Shown here one piece after another: positions 1-8,691 of a stretch of DNA of 64,000 nucleotides. The notes beneath the pieces were generated by a model. The model was not told the DNA's origin. It saw only the letters and a program-made list of their open reading frames with translations, and searched no databases. Location: assembly GCF_005877885.1 (NCBI RefSeq), contig NZ_VCHY01000001.1:434001-498000 (forward strand), in the 5' to 3' direction. The DNA comes from Labilibacter sediminis (lineage in GTDB: Bacteria > Bacteroidota > Bacteroidia > Bacteroidales > Marinilabiliaceae). Made by a program: the position numbers and the translations under genes. Within the stretch, counting starts at the first letter, position 1. Each line of letters opens with the position of its first letter.

Positions 1-46
1 TCTTGTGGCTCAAATAATAAAACCACCGAATGGATTAGTTAAATAA
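1..46 (+). repeat. Dispersed repeat family, partial copy 1
   Basis: The start of the window matches the core of the repeat at 14896-15091: TCTTGTGGC, a run of A/T, then ACCACCGAA and GGATTAGT. The copy is cut by the window edge and seems to lack the distal half. Confidence 0.6.
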
Positions 47-79
47 CCAGACCAATTAAATTAGACACGTACAAACCAT

Positions 80-1279
80 ATGGAAAAAAAGAACGAAATA
101 ACGATTGGAATTCGATTGGCTTCAATGCTGGTTGACCATTTTATAATGACGTTTGCAATGTTTATTCCGGTATTGCCAACTATGATCATCGGAATGAAAG
201 ATGTATTCAATATATCGCATGAGCAATCAGGTATGAACCCTGTATTTATGATTTACGGATTTGTAATTGGATTTGCCATGTATTTTAACAAGGACTTCTT
301 TGATGGCAGGAGCCCTGCGAAAAGGATATTAAAAATACAGGTCATAAATAACAAAACAAATATCGCAGCTAGTCCGTTAAGATGCCTGATCAGAAATTTA
401 ACCATGCCGTTTTGGCCTTTAGAAGCCATTTTCATATTAATTAATCCTCAGCGCCGCTTAGGAGATTACATAGCAGGCACAAGAATTGAACCTTATCATC
501 CTGAGAACATAAAGGTTAAAAAAGAAATTAAAGATTACATTCTGCCATTAAGCATTGGCCTGCTTTTTACTTACTTAATCACTTTACCTTTTTCAATGCT
601 TAGTGATTCCTGGGAACAGGAAAACATCAACTATCTTGAATCCTCGTATAACCCCAAGTTGAGCAGCGAATTATCTTCTTTCCTATCCTATCGTTTAAGA
701 AGCCTTAGCGACTCTTCTAACATAAAGGTATTTGATAAAATAGAAAACGACAGCCTTCAATATGTTTCTCTATTATTTTATACCCATAACATAGACCTTT
801 TGGAGAATACAATTAAGTTTCAAAACTTAGAGCGATCGATCGTTGATACCCTTGATTTAAAAATCTCTAAAAGCTCTTTTATCCTGTCAGGAAAAATTAT
901 TTTTAAAGTTCCGGGTCATGTTCAGATTAAATACATGGATTACAGCCCTAGAGAGAAGGAAACTGAGAAATTAGGCGAAGGTTCTGATTATATAAACGAC
1001 TCAACAAAAGTACTGAAAGCATTCTATGATAACGGACAACTGGAAAGTGAAGCAATATATGTTCACGGGAAACTTTTCGGTAAATATAAGGAGTGGTATG
1101 AAAACGGGAATCTAAAAACTGAAATAGAATATGCAGATGGTATGAGAAATGGTTTAATGACTACATATTATTCTAACGGACAAAAGGAATCGGAAATGCT
1201 TTATGAAAATAACGCCTACATTAAAGACCTCAACAAATGGGATAAAGTAGGAAATGAATTACCGATAGATAATGAGTAA
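80..1279 (+). CDS. RDD-family membrane protein with C-terminal YwqK/MORN-like repeats
   Basis: The N-terminal third (about residues 8-150) looks like an RDD domain: Arg12 and Asp19 in the first membrane helix, a second hydrophobic segment near 55-70 and a DGRSPAKR motif, as in integral membrane proteins of unknown or transport function. A further membrane helix follows near 152-172. Residues about 175-300 have no recognised fold. Residues about 312-385 hold three YwqK-type repeats with the pattern YxNGQ/NLxxE (FYDNGQLESE, WYENGNLKTE, YYSNGQKESE), found in antitoxin-like or MORN-related proteins. I infer a membrane anchor carrying a beta-rich repeat tail. The gene sits between two copies of a dispersed repeat (1-46 and 1291-1352), like the genes at 14-19 kb. 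Exact function is unknown. Confidence 0.75.
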   Translation: MEKKNEITIGIRLASMLVDHFIMTFAMFIPVLPTMIIGMKDVFNISHEQSGMNPVFMIYGFVIGFAMYFNKDFFDGRSPAKRILKIQVINNKTNIAASPLRCLIRNLTMPFWPLEAIFILINPQRRLGDYIAGTRIEPYHPENIKVKKEIKDYILPLSIGLLFTYLITLPFSMLSDSWEQENINYLESSYNPKLSSELSSFLSYRLRSLSDSSNIKVFDKIENDSLQYVSLLFYTHNIDLLENTIKFQNLERSIVDTLDLKISKSSFILSGKIIFKVPGHVQIKYMDYSPREKETEKLGEGSDYINDSTKVLKAFYDNGQLESEAIYVHGKLFGKYKEWYENGNLKTEIEYADGMRNGLMTTYYSNGQKESEMLYENNAYIKDLNKWDKVGNELPIDNE

Positions 1280-1290
1280 TTGCCAGGCCC

Positions 1291-1352
1291 ACACTGCAGC
1301 AAGATTGCATCTTGTGGCACCAAAGATAAAACTACCAAAAAGATTAGTACGG
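1291..1352 (+). repeat. Dispersed repeat family, short copy 2
   Basis: Contains the hairpin core GCAAGAT(TGC)ATCTTGTGGCAC and the following AAAAGATTAGTACGG block, without the distal half. It immediately follows the RDD/YwqK gene. Confidence 0.6.
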
Positions 1353-1436
1353 TCAATGGCATTAAATTAAGGGTAAAGTTCTTTAAAATCAGAATTTAGT
1401 GTTTCGATGTTAAGTGATCAAAACAAAGTAAACGAT

Positions 1437-1564
1437 AACTAGACCTGGGTTTTAACCCAGGAAACTTTAAAGTGTATAAATGGGTTTTAACCCAAATTTA
1501 TGTTTAGGTTAAAACCGATTTACATTATGTTGTAATATGCACGAGATAAATCCCGTGCCTAGTT
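1437..1564. repeat. REP/MITE-like cluster of small palindromes
   Basis: Bounded by AACTAG at 1437 and its inverted counterpart CTAGTT at 1564. Inside are CCTGGGTTTTAACCCAGG, TGGGTTTTAACCCA, GGTTAAAACC and a GCACGAGATAAATCCCGTGC hairpin. Repeated small hairpins with bounding inverted repeats suggest a REP or miniature element; no transposase is in the window. Confidence 0.55.
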
Positions 1565-1597
1565 ATTAAAGATCATGCTTTCTGGCTGTAAAACACC

Positions 1598-1735
1598 GCT
1601 GCTGCAAGATTATATCTTGTGGCATTTAAATGATAAAACCACACGAAAGGATTCGTGCAGTAGCCTTGCGCTTATTTTGTTCCCAACTTGCCCTTTAAAA
1701 CATAGGGTAATGAAATACGACTTGTTCAGGTTATG
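1598..1735 (+). repeat. Dispersed repeat family, copy 3
   Basis: Core GCTGCAAGAT(TAT)ATCTTGTGGC, then ACCACACGAAAGGATTCGTG, CAGTAGCC and a degraded distal part. It lies directly upstream of the lipoprotein gene's 3' end. Confidence 0.6.
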
Positions 1736-1763
1736 GATGCAGTAAACAGGAATCCAATCCTAC

Positions 1764-2243
1764 TTACGTCTTATCTCCAAATTTGGTGTGTCTCAAGCGC
1801 AGCTTTATTATTATATCATTATTATGCAGTATATAAAGATGCTCCCCATCACTTTGTATTTGAGCAAGGAATGAAGGTTTTGCACTATCCAAATCCGGTT
1901 TTGTATGAGACTTCATAAAATTGTCAACATATATTGCAATCGCTGCATCAGTTATTGACTTACCCAGTATTGGGGATAAATCAACATCAACCTCATATAA
2001 ATTGAATTCACGAGGACCTGTATACTTATAATAACCAATTGATCCATGCCGTAATACCGCTATCTTACCCTTAGTAGAAACCGGTTCGTAAACAAAACAG
2101 TTATAAGTGCCATTTTTGAAGAAATGATACCAGGTGTGAGACTCATTATCAAACCAGTTTCCTATGATTTCTTTTTCCTCAGAATTGCAGGTGTTAAGAG
2201 TGACAGAGAGGATAACTAACGATAAAAACACTATTGATTTCAT
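1764..2243 (-). CDS. Small hypothetical lipoprotein
   Basis: A 159-residue protein with a hydrophobic leader ending in LNTC, a plausible lipobox with Cys19, so probably a membrane-anchored lipoprotein. The stretch GNWFDNESHTWYHFFKNGTY resembles the opening of lipocalin-like domains (W-x-F-x-x-dG-t-y), but similarity is too weak for assignment. It lies alone on the minus strand between the repeat cluster at 1.3-1.7 kb and a 424-bp gap holding hairpin repeats. A 61-codon ORF on the opposite strand overlaps its 3' end and is probably a shadow. Function unknown. Confidence 0.6.
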   Translation of the reverse strand: MKSIVFLSLVILSVTLNTCNSEEKEIIGNWFDNESHTWYHFFKNGTYNCFVYEPVSTKGKIAVLRHGSIGYYKYTGPREFNLYEVDVDLSPILGKSITDAAIAIYVDNFMKSHTKPDLDSAKPSFLAQIQSDGEHLYILHNNDIIIKLRLRHTKFGDKT

Positions 2244-2544
2244 ACCAGCAGAGGTTTTGATGGATTATATGCAAGTTAGGGTATTCTTTAATAAGAAGTC
2301 AAATTTTAGAAAAGAAGCGTCTTCATATATATTAGCCTGAATTCGATTAAAATTATAGAGCTCAGATTTTTATTACCAGGTGAATAGAGCATGAGCCTAC
2401 CCCTAACAAAATATAAAAAACATTGCGGCGAAAATGCATTTTTATAACTTGGCAACAATTAATAAATTATGTGCTTTAACCCGCAATATGCCCTTAGAAA
2501 ACCAATTAAGTAATGAAACTACTGCCAATCAAACCGTAAACTAA

Positions 2545-2621
2545 CTTGCTTCAACTCACCATAGCGGTGCTATGCCTCGTTTCAGTAAGTCTTTGTTTTA
2601 CCTGCCTACCGGACAGGCAGG
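2545..2621. repeat. REP-like double hairpin
   Basis: Two hairpins: CATAGC-GGT-GCTATG and the 7-bp stem CCTGCCT / AGGCAGG (2601-2621). They lie between the small lipoprotein and the hybrid kinase gene, about 50 bases beyond the kinase stop. The rest of 2244-2667 shows nothing further. Confidence 0.5.
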
Positions 2622-2667
2622 TTGCATTTTCAATGTTCATAACGAAAATCTAATGCATAATCCGGGT

Positions 2668-4857
2668 TTAAGTATCCTTGTCGTTTCCGTTCATATGGTT
2701 GGCATATTCCCTGGGGCTATAACCATATTCATCTTTAAAAATAATACTGAACGTGGGTAGATTCTTTATGCCTACCTGGTTGCATATTTCAGTTATGCTC
2801 ATTGAGGTAGTCAATAACAGGTGCCTTGACCGTTCCATTCTTAGTTTCCTGATATACTTGGCGGCAGACATGTCAGTAAGAGCTTTAAATTTACGGTAGA
2901 GTTGCGATTTACTCATGGCCATCTCTTCACAAAGGGTATGAACATCAAAATTTTCTGCATGCAGATTTTGTTTGATATGCCCTGTTACTTTATTGAAAAA
3001 GTGATCTTCTCGCCTGATGAGAGGGCTGGTAGGCTTTTCAAGTGGCTCCCCACTTCTATAACGTTCGTATAGTTTCCTACGGAGCTCCAGAAGTTTATTA
3101 ATTCTGACCAAAAGTTCCTGATGGTTAAAAGGTTTGACAATATAGGCATCTGCACCCTGCTCCAGCCCCTTTATACGAGAGGCAATATCAGCTTTAGCGG
3201 TTAACAATATAATAGGGATATGACTGGACCGGTAATCCTCTTTTAATTTATTACAGAGCGTAAAGCCATCCATTTCTGGCATCATGATATCGCTAATGAT
3301 AGCATCCGGTATGGTTTCAAGTGCTTTTTCATACCCTTGCTTTCCATCAAATGCGATATCAATTATAAATTGGTTCTGATAACAGGTTTTCAAATAGGCA
3401 ACCACATCCTGGTTGTCCTCAATAATCAACACTTTGGGTTTATCCTCACGGCCCACCTCACGCGTTTCTGCCTCTTTTTCAAAATCGTAACCCAGAGTGT
3501 TTGCCGTATCTTCGTAAGAATATTCATGAACGACAGATGCCTTTTTTATAGCGGTGAAAACAGGCAGTTTTACCGTGAATTGAGTCATTTCACCAGGGGT
3601 ACTTTCCAGGTGAATGGAACCATTCAAAAGGATTATAAGTTCTTTGGTAAGTGCAAGGCCTACACCAGCCCCACCAGCTTTACGGGTGTCCTTATCATCC
3701 ACCTGGTAAAACCGTTCGAATATTTTTTTCTGCTGTTCTTCTGGAATACCAATGCCATTATCCTTTACCTGTATCGTTAGCTCTTTCTCACTTGCCGCCG
3801 CACTCATCGTTATCTCACCGCCGTGATGGGTAAACTTAATCGCATTGCTCAAAAGGTTGGTAATGATAGTGGTAATTTTTTCAGGGTCGAAATACATGTA
3901 TACAGAATGACTCCCTGCTTCAAAGGTAAACTTCAGATTCTTCTCCCGGGCATAATATTCCTGCAACTGAAAGATATATCTAAGAAAGGGAAGAATATCG
4001 CCATACGTACTGTTGACTTCCATATTTCCTGACTCAATCTTGCTAAGGTTCAGCATCTGATCAACCAGTTGAAGCAAACTTTTTCCGTTACGACTGATGG
4101 TATTGACTTTCTCATGGACTGATTCTGATGTATCATTTATCAATGAATCGGCAAGGCCAAGGATAACAGTAAGAGGGGTTCGGAACTCGTGCGTTATATT
4201 GGTATATAGTCTCGTTTTGGATTCATTAAGCTCCTTTTGACGTAATGTTTCCCTGCGTTCCATGTTTTTATAAATATTTTGTGCGTATAGAGCGAAAATA
4301 AAAATATATGAAGTCATTGCAAGCAGGTTGAGTACAAATAAAAAACGGTTTTGGTTGGGCGTAATCAATTCTTTACCGGGGAGCTGTTCGTCAAATAAAA
4401 CCAATGCACACACAGAAAGAAAAAAGAATGCGAATACGGTGATCATCCATTTGTAATTACGGAAAATAAGAGTGTGAAGAACCGGGGCAAGTCCAACAAA
4501 AATAAATCCGCCACTGGTTAAAAGCCCTCCCATCTGGGCAACATAAAATACAATAATTGCCAACATACCCAATTTTTCAAAAAACAACAGGTAATCTATT
4601 TTTGAGATAAAAAAAATGCCTGAAATGATGATCAGGAAACTGTACATTATGGCAACTGTGCAATACTGAACGATAATAGTAATGGAGAGACTGATTGCAA
4701 CAATAAGCATGACAACCATTAAAAACAAGGCTCCAGATCCACCTGCTACTAAATATTTAAAGAAATAACGTTTTTCATTATCTATGTTTCTTTTCTTGGC
4801 GAAACTTTCAAGTTTTCTATCTAACCAAGTTATTAACTCATTGATTTCCATAATCAA
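2668..4857 (-). CDS. Membrane hybrid histidine kinase / response regulator with AraC output
   Basis: One polypeptide carries a whole phosphorelay. Residues about 33-195 form roughly six membrane helices. HisKA follows, with His223 in THEFRTPLT, then HATPase_c (N-box NLLSNAIKF near 334-342, DNGIGIP near 367-372, GAGVGLALTK near 397-405). A receiver domain spans about 474-590 with phospho-acceptor Asp523 in ISDIMMPEMD, and an AraC-type HTH about 625-729. The order matches Bacteroidota hybrid two-component systems, but the sensor is a bundle of membrane helices rather than the usual large periplasmic Y_Y_Y/beta-propeller region. The ATG at codon 3 is an alternative start. It probably controls a nearby target; the esterase at 5101-6294, transcribed toward it, is a candidate by position only. 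Confidence 0.9.
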   Translation of the reverse strand: MIMEINELITWLDRKLESFAKKRNIDNEKRYFFKYLVAGGSGALFLMVVMLIVAISLSITIIVQYCTVAIMYSFLIIISGIFFISKIDYLLFFEKLGMLAIIVFYVAQMGGLLTSGGFIFVGLAPVLHTLIFRNYKWMITVFAFFFLSVCALVLFDEQLPGKELITPNQNRFLFVLNLLAMTSYIFIFALYAQNIYKNMERRETLRQKELNESKTRLYTNITHEFRTPLTVILGLADSLINDTSESVHEKVNTISRNGKSLLQLVDQMLNLSKIESGNMEVNSTYGDILPFLRYIFQLQEYYAREKNLKFTFEAGSHSVYMYFDPEKITTIITNLLSNAIKFTHHGGEITMSAAASEKELTIQVKDNGIGIPEEQQKKIFERFYQVDDKDTRKAGGAGVGLALTKELIILLNGSIHLESTPGEMTQFTVKLPVFTAIKKASVVHEYSYEDTANTLGYDFEKEAETREVGREDKPKVLIIEDNQDVVAYLKTCYQNQFIIDIAFDGKQGYEKALETIPDAIISDIMMPEMDGFTLCNKLKEDYRSSHIPIILLTAKADIASRIKGLEQGADAYIVKPFNHQELLVRINKLLELRRKLYERYRSGEPLEKPTSPLIRREDHFFNKVTGHIKQNLHAENFDVHTLCEEMAMSKSQLYRKFKALTDMSAAKYIRKLRMERSRHLLLTTSMSITEICNQVGIKNLPTFSIIFKDEYGYSPREYANHMNGNDKDT

Positions 4858-5019
4858 TATTATCTAAGAATGTATATCTCAATTTTAAAAACAACTGTTT
4901 TCTACTTTATAAGATACAAACATTTAGGTGCAACGTCCATGTCTCTGACTAAATAATAGGTGTATTTGAATGATGTGATTGGTTCAGACCAGAATAGAGA
5001 GTAGAATTAAACATATCTC

Positions 5020-5053
5020 AAACAAAAGCCTGCTCCTCAGGATGGAGACAGGC
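5020..5053 (-). terminator. Rho-independent terminator of the esterase gene
   Basis: The hairpin GCCTG(T)CTCC / GGAG(A)CAGGC lies about 50 bases beyond the stop codon of the minus-strand esterase. It is followed on that strand by TTTTGTTT, the usual intrinsic terminator layout. Confidence 0.65.
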
Positions 5054-5100
5054 ATTGTCAGAGTTATATAAAGCGATTGTAAAGACAGATCTTTTCAATA

Positions 5101-6294
5101 TTAGTTAGCAGGAAAGCTATTGGATAAATCAATAAACACTTTCCCTAAACGGTCATACAAATGACTGAAGTGGGTACCTTCGTATGTTTCGAACTGATGA
5201 GATATTCCCCTCTCATCAAGAAATTCGTGAAATGCTATGTTGGGCAAATTCATCAACAAATCATCATAAATACCGCAATCAAAGTATATGATTTTAAGTT
5301 TATCTATTTTCTTTCTATTTATTTCAGCCAGGGCAAAAAGGCTGTAAGCATTCCATTTAGTCATGATTTCCTGGTTAATTATTGGCTGACCAGTTTGGTC
5401 ATAAGTAAATGGCAGGTCAACCAGATAAGGTGGATTTTCACTATTTGGAGATACCGCAGCAGCCAGGCTATAGATCGTGTTTGTAACAAATTTATAAGGT
5501 TCAGACATGTTATAGGGTGATGGACCGGTAAATCCCCACATTTGATCTTCGAATAACATATACTGAGAACAGGTAGTCACAAACTCCTCAGGGAAATGCC
5601 CCGGTGATAGTCCCGCTACATATCGGAAAATGTTAGGGTATTTAATACCAACTGACAGGGCACCATAGCCTCCTGCCGAGTGACCGGTAACTGCACGAAA
5701 ATTAGCGCTCGGTATGGTCCTGAAGTGAGAATCAATAAATGAAATCAAATCTTTTGTAATATAATCTTCATAATTACCCTGAACGGAAGAATTGATATAC
5801 CAGGACACGGCATAACGAGTAGATGCGTTTGGCATGACGATGATTGCATCCTCCATATCTTCATCCATAAGGTTATTTACCCAGGTGGTGAATCCTTCCT
5901 CTGGAAAATCTACCGGAGCCTGAAGTTGAGCCACCTGTCTTAAAACCTCAAATGGGACAGGGTCTAGCAAAGAATTTTCGCTGGCAGGAAGTCCATGAAG
6001 GTAATAGATTACTGGAAACCTCCGATTGCGATTCAAAAAATAGTTTCTGGGCAAATAGACATTAACATTTCTAAGTTCGGGATCACCCAACAGGTTCTCT
6101 TTCAGTGAAGGTGAATAAAGCTGTACTGTAATCACCGTTCCTTCTGAGTTATCTGCACATTTCAGAAACTCATCTGTTTCCACAAAGGCCTCTTTATCAG
6201 CGGATGATTCAGGGGCAATTGCCTCTCTCTGTTCACATGAATAAGTTAAAAACATTATTAACGAACAGATGGTAAAAAACAATTTCGTTTTCAT
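5101..6294 (-). CDS. Lipoprotein esterase of the esterase D / PF00756 family
   Basis: An alpha/beta hydrolase on a lipoprotein signal: the leader ends TYSC with Cys20 as lipidation site. The fold is shown by YYLHGLP (97-103), the nucleophile elbow GHSAGGYG with Ser206, a likely acid at Asp344 or Asp345 (DCGIYDD), and His375 or His378 in GTHFSH. PF00756 enzymes include feruloyl and acetyl-xylan esterases, S-formylglutathione hydrolase and mycolyltransferases; here the signal implies an envelope-located esterase of unknown substrate. It has its own terminator downstream and an approximately 1.1-kb gene-poor region upstream, so it is probably monocistronic. Confidence 0.85.
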   Translation of the reverse strand: MKTKLFFTICSLIMFLTYSCEQREAIAPESSADKEAFVETDEFLKCADNSEGTVITVQLYSPSLKENLLGDPELRNVNVYLPRNYFLNRNRRFPVIYYLHGLPASENSLLDPVPFEVLRQVAQLQAPVDFPEEGFTTWVNNLMDEDMEDAIIVMPNASTRYAVSWYINSSVQGNYEDYITKDLISFIDSHFRTIPSANFRAVTGHSAGGYGALSVGIKYPNIFRYVAGLSPGHFPEEFVTTCSQYMLFEDQMWGFTGPSPYNMSEPYKFVTNTIYSLAAAVSPNSENPPYLVDLPFTYDQTGQPIINQEIMTKWNAYSLFALAEINRKKIDKLKIIYFDCGIYDDLLMNLPNIAFHEFLDERGISHQFETYEGTHFSHLYDRLGKVFIDLSNSFPAN

Positions 6295-6418
6295 GACATA
6301 AGGATTTTAAGTTAAACATCTTAGTTGCATCAAGTTATTACCAAATGGATAAATCTGTCTTAACCGTACTTCCCATATATTTAAGGAGGTATTGCATCTT
6401 TTTAAGGATACTTCCCAT

Positions 6419-6562
6419 TTATTTAACGATTTGTTCTGATAGATATATTTTGGACAATTGCACATTGTACTTGGTCCCACCTTTATCACCTATTAAATGT
6501 AATTGATTCATACTGGCAATGTATTGAGCAAGGTGGTAAACCCATGCATAGATGGGATGGCG
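6419..6562 (-). pseudogene. Unidentified gene remnant
   Basis: On the minus strand a protein-like stretch (containing YAWVYHLAQYIASMNQ and LIGDKGGTKY) is open from a stop codon to another stop with no start. An adjacent frame just upstream reads GSYHKAAIPSM, as if one frameshift split a longer gene. I cannot name the family. It could be chance coding-like composition. Confidence 0.3.
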
Positions 6563-6875
6563 GCCTTATGATAAGAACCTATAAGCCTCGTTGAAGAATC
6601 AATATTTTAGAATGCAAAGCTTAATACTCTATTTAGTCTTTTTTTATTGGTAAAAATCACATTAATAAGTCTTATGGACCGATCTTGGATGCAAAGATGC
6701 TCAAGGAACTTCACAACATGCATTTAATTTTAGAATTCCGATTCCTGTGAAAAGAAAATCCAATTAATAATCCTTACAATCAAAACCAAGCACAATCGAA
6801 AAAATGGTTAAAGATACTTTTAACACAATAGACTACTCATTAACAGTCATATATATACTAATTAAAGATAATTCC

Positions 6876-7019
6876 CTATAACAAGCCTGAGTTAATGCTT
6901 CCAATGTTGTATTTGTCGTAGAATGTATGCTTGTAGAATTCCTTTACTAAGGCCAGTTCCGGAATGTCAATTCTTTTTCGTTTTTCTACTAATATTAATA
7001 CGTTAGTGTGGTTTGTTTC
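6876..7019 (-). pseudogene. Remnant of an unidentified protein C-terminus, copy A
   Basis: The minus strand is open for 47 codons with no start codon and ends with a natural-looking stop. It contains RIDIPELALVKEFYKHTF followed by DKYNIGSINSG. A second degraded copy at 13.68-13.83 kb reads KIDIPELITFVKGFYRYTF before a stop. The nucleotide similarity extends to about 7050. I read both as fossils of the same gene 3' end; the family is unknown to me, and a transposase or recombinase is possible but not shown. Confidence 0.5.
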
Positions 7020-7383
7020 TATTTAGTGAAATCAAGCAAGGTGTATAAGTGAAGACCGTTAAGATTTTCAATATCTCTATATCTGATTGATTTACTGATT
7101 AATAAATTTACTTGCAGAGCGGATGAAAAACAGCGTTTGACATACAAATTACCATACATTCAATGGTAAAAAACAAGTAATAAATAGCAGGAAATATTGT
7201 TGATAACTTTTTCCAATCAAACAAAAAACTCCCAGTTGATTTTATTCAGCCGGAAGTTATTTCTATATTCAATATGAGATATCCAAAACAAGGAAATTTA
7301 TGGATTAGAAAGTAATGAATACTTTGTCTTGAAGCCCCCTTTGAACTATACATTTCTATACTAAAAATTTTGAGCAATAAAGA

Positions 7384-7935
7384 TTAAGAAATTTTATAAG
7401 ATGTTTGGACTATGTTGCCTTTCGCGATTAGTCGTTCATCCACAATAGCTCTGACTGACCAATAGTCAGGATTATTATCATCAACGGAACAATAGTATTT
7501 GATTAAAGAGCCAGCAAATACAGGTTCCAGAAGCTTTACCTTAATGGAAAATAAATCCGGATCTGTCGTTTTTCTATTTTTTATGTAGTCAATGGTTTCC
7601 TGACATAGTTTCTGATTAATTTGAGGTTGCAAGGCATGCCTTTTCTGCAATTCTATAATACCTTTCATTAAATCTGCCTTTTCCAATTCATGCAATACTT
7701 CTAATAGGTAACAGGCCTGCCGGAGTCCTTCCATTGTATAGATGCCCGGCCATAATTTCAAATTTGGAAAATGACCTGTAAAAGCAGATTCATTTGCAGA
7801 AACATAGCGCTCTGCCACCAAGGATAAAGGTTCGGAATCGAAGGATATAATCCTGTCGACCATAATCATTGGATGTCTTACCGGAATAAGATAAGACAGA
7901 ACATCTGATCCAATTACCATATCTGTTTTCATCAT
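7384..7935 (-). CDS. FabZ-like 3-hydroxyacyl-ACP dehydratase
   Basis: A hot-dog dehydratase of the FabZ type: the N-terminal motif LIPVRHPMIMVDRI matches the family's LLPHRxPFLLVDRI. The catalytic pair is His55 in GHFPNLKLWPG and Glu69 in MEGLRQA, at the family spacing of 14 residues. At 183 residues it is longer than FabZ (about 150), with an insert near 85-125. It would dehydrate 3-hydroxyacyl-ACP to the trans-2-enoyl form; with no enoyl reductase in the operon, double bonds would be retained, consistent with a polyene. It is the last gene of the operon, 8 bases after the ketoreductase. In the cyl comparison it corresponds to CylZ. Confidence 0.8.
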   Translation of the reverse strand: MMKTDMVIGSDVLSYLIPVRHPMIMVDRIISFDSEPLSLVAERYVSANESAFTGHFPNLKLWPGIYTMEGLRQACYLLEVLHELEKADLMKGIIELQKRHALQPQINQKLCQETIDYIKNRKTTDPDLFSIKVKLLEPVFAGSLIKYYCSVDDNNPDYWSVRAIVDERLIAKGNIVQTSYKIS

Positions 7936-7943
7936 TTTAATTA

Positions 7944-8690
7944 CTAAACGGACAATCCGCCATCAACCATAATTGATTGTCCAACAATGTAGCTTGCATC
8001 ATCAGAAGAAAGAAAAAGTACTGCTTTAACTACTTCATCCAATTCTCCCAATCTTTTTAAGGGGATTTGATTTTTCAACGCATCAATGGCACGTCTGTCC
8101 AATCGTTGAGTCATTCCACCTTTCAAACACCCGGGAACAACCGTATTAACTCTTATACCCATGGGGGCTAATTCAGCTGCCAGGGTACGGGACATAGCCT
8201 CAATTCCTCCTTTTGAGGCTGCATAGTTTACCTGACCCGGGTTAGCTTTGCTACCTGCCACTGAGCTGATATTGATTATAACTCCTGCTTTCTTCGCAAT
8301 CATCGATCTTACAACAGCACGCGTACAATGGAAGGTTCCCTCTAAATTGGTTTGGGTGACCAGGGACCAACTATTCTTTGACATCAATGCGAAAGGCTGA
8401 TCATATATTATTCCTGCATTATTTATTAGAAAATCAATGCCTCCTCGCTCTTTTATGAAAGAAGAAAAAGCATTTGCCGTTTCTTCTTCATTTTTAATGT
8501 CAGCTTTCACCAATATGGCATTACCTCCTGATTGTTCAATTTCCTTTACAGTCAGTTCTGCTTCATTCTGATTTCTGTAATATCCAATACCTACACATGC
8601 TCCCTCGGATGCAAATGCTTTTGCCATTGCCTTCCCAAGACCTCGCGAAGCACCTGTTATAATACCTGATTTATTGATAAATCGCCCCAT
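7944..8690 (-). CDS. 3-oxoacyl-ACP reductase (FabG/CylG-like SDR)
   Basis: A classical short-chain dehydrogenase: cofactor motif TGASRGLG, NNAG, catalytic Ser in NISS, and Tyr/Lys in YAASK, followed by the PG motif after the active site, as in FabG. I chose the ATG at 8690 (MGRFINKSG), two bases after the stop of the preceding gene, because it gives 248 residues, close to normal FabG length. The ATG at 8723 adds 11 residues and overlaps the upstream gene by 32 bases. It would reduce the 3-keto group of ACP-bound intermediates made by the ketosynthase in the same operon. It corresponds to CylG in the cyl comparison. Confidence 0.87.
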   Translation of the reverse strand: MGRFINKSGIITGASRGLGKAMAKAFASEGACVGIGYYRNQNEAELTVKEIEQSGGNAILVKADIKNEEETANAFSSFIKERGGIDFLINNAGIIYDQPFALMSKNSWSLVTQTNLEGTFHCTRAVVRSMIAKKAGVIINISSVAGSKANPGQVNYAASKGGIEAMSRTLAAELAPMGIRVNTVVPGCLKGGMTQRLDRRAIDALKNQIPLKRLGELDEVVKAVLFLSSDDASYIVGQSIMVDGGLSV

Positions 8691-8691
8691 T

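Larger units (their letters stand above)
6295..7383. other. 1.1-kb gene-poor region with decayed coding remnants
   Basis: No intact gene is visible. The stretch holds two imperfect copies of TACTTCCCATxTATTTAA near 6367 and 6410, an unidentified remnant at 6419-6562, and the remnant at 6876-7019 that has a partner at 13.7 kb. The 60-codon minus ORF at 6307-6489 runs through the short duplicated sequence and looks spurious. Confidence 0.6.

Noticed and set aside
3337-3780. 147-codon plus-strand frame inside the hybrid kinase gene
   Set aside because: It lies opposite the kinase and receiver domains and is explained by their codon composition.
6307-6489. 60-codon minus-strand frame
   Set aside because: It is composed of short duplicated nucleotide motifs and has cysteine-rich low-quality protein sequence; treated as non-coding.
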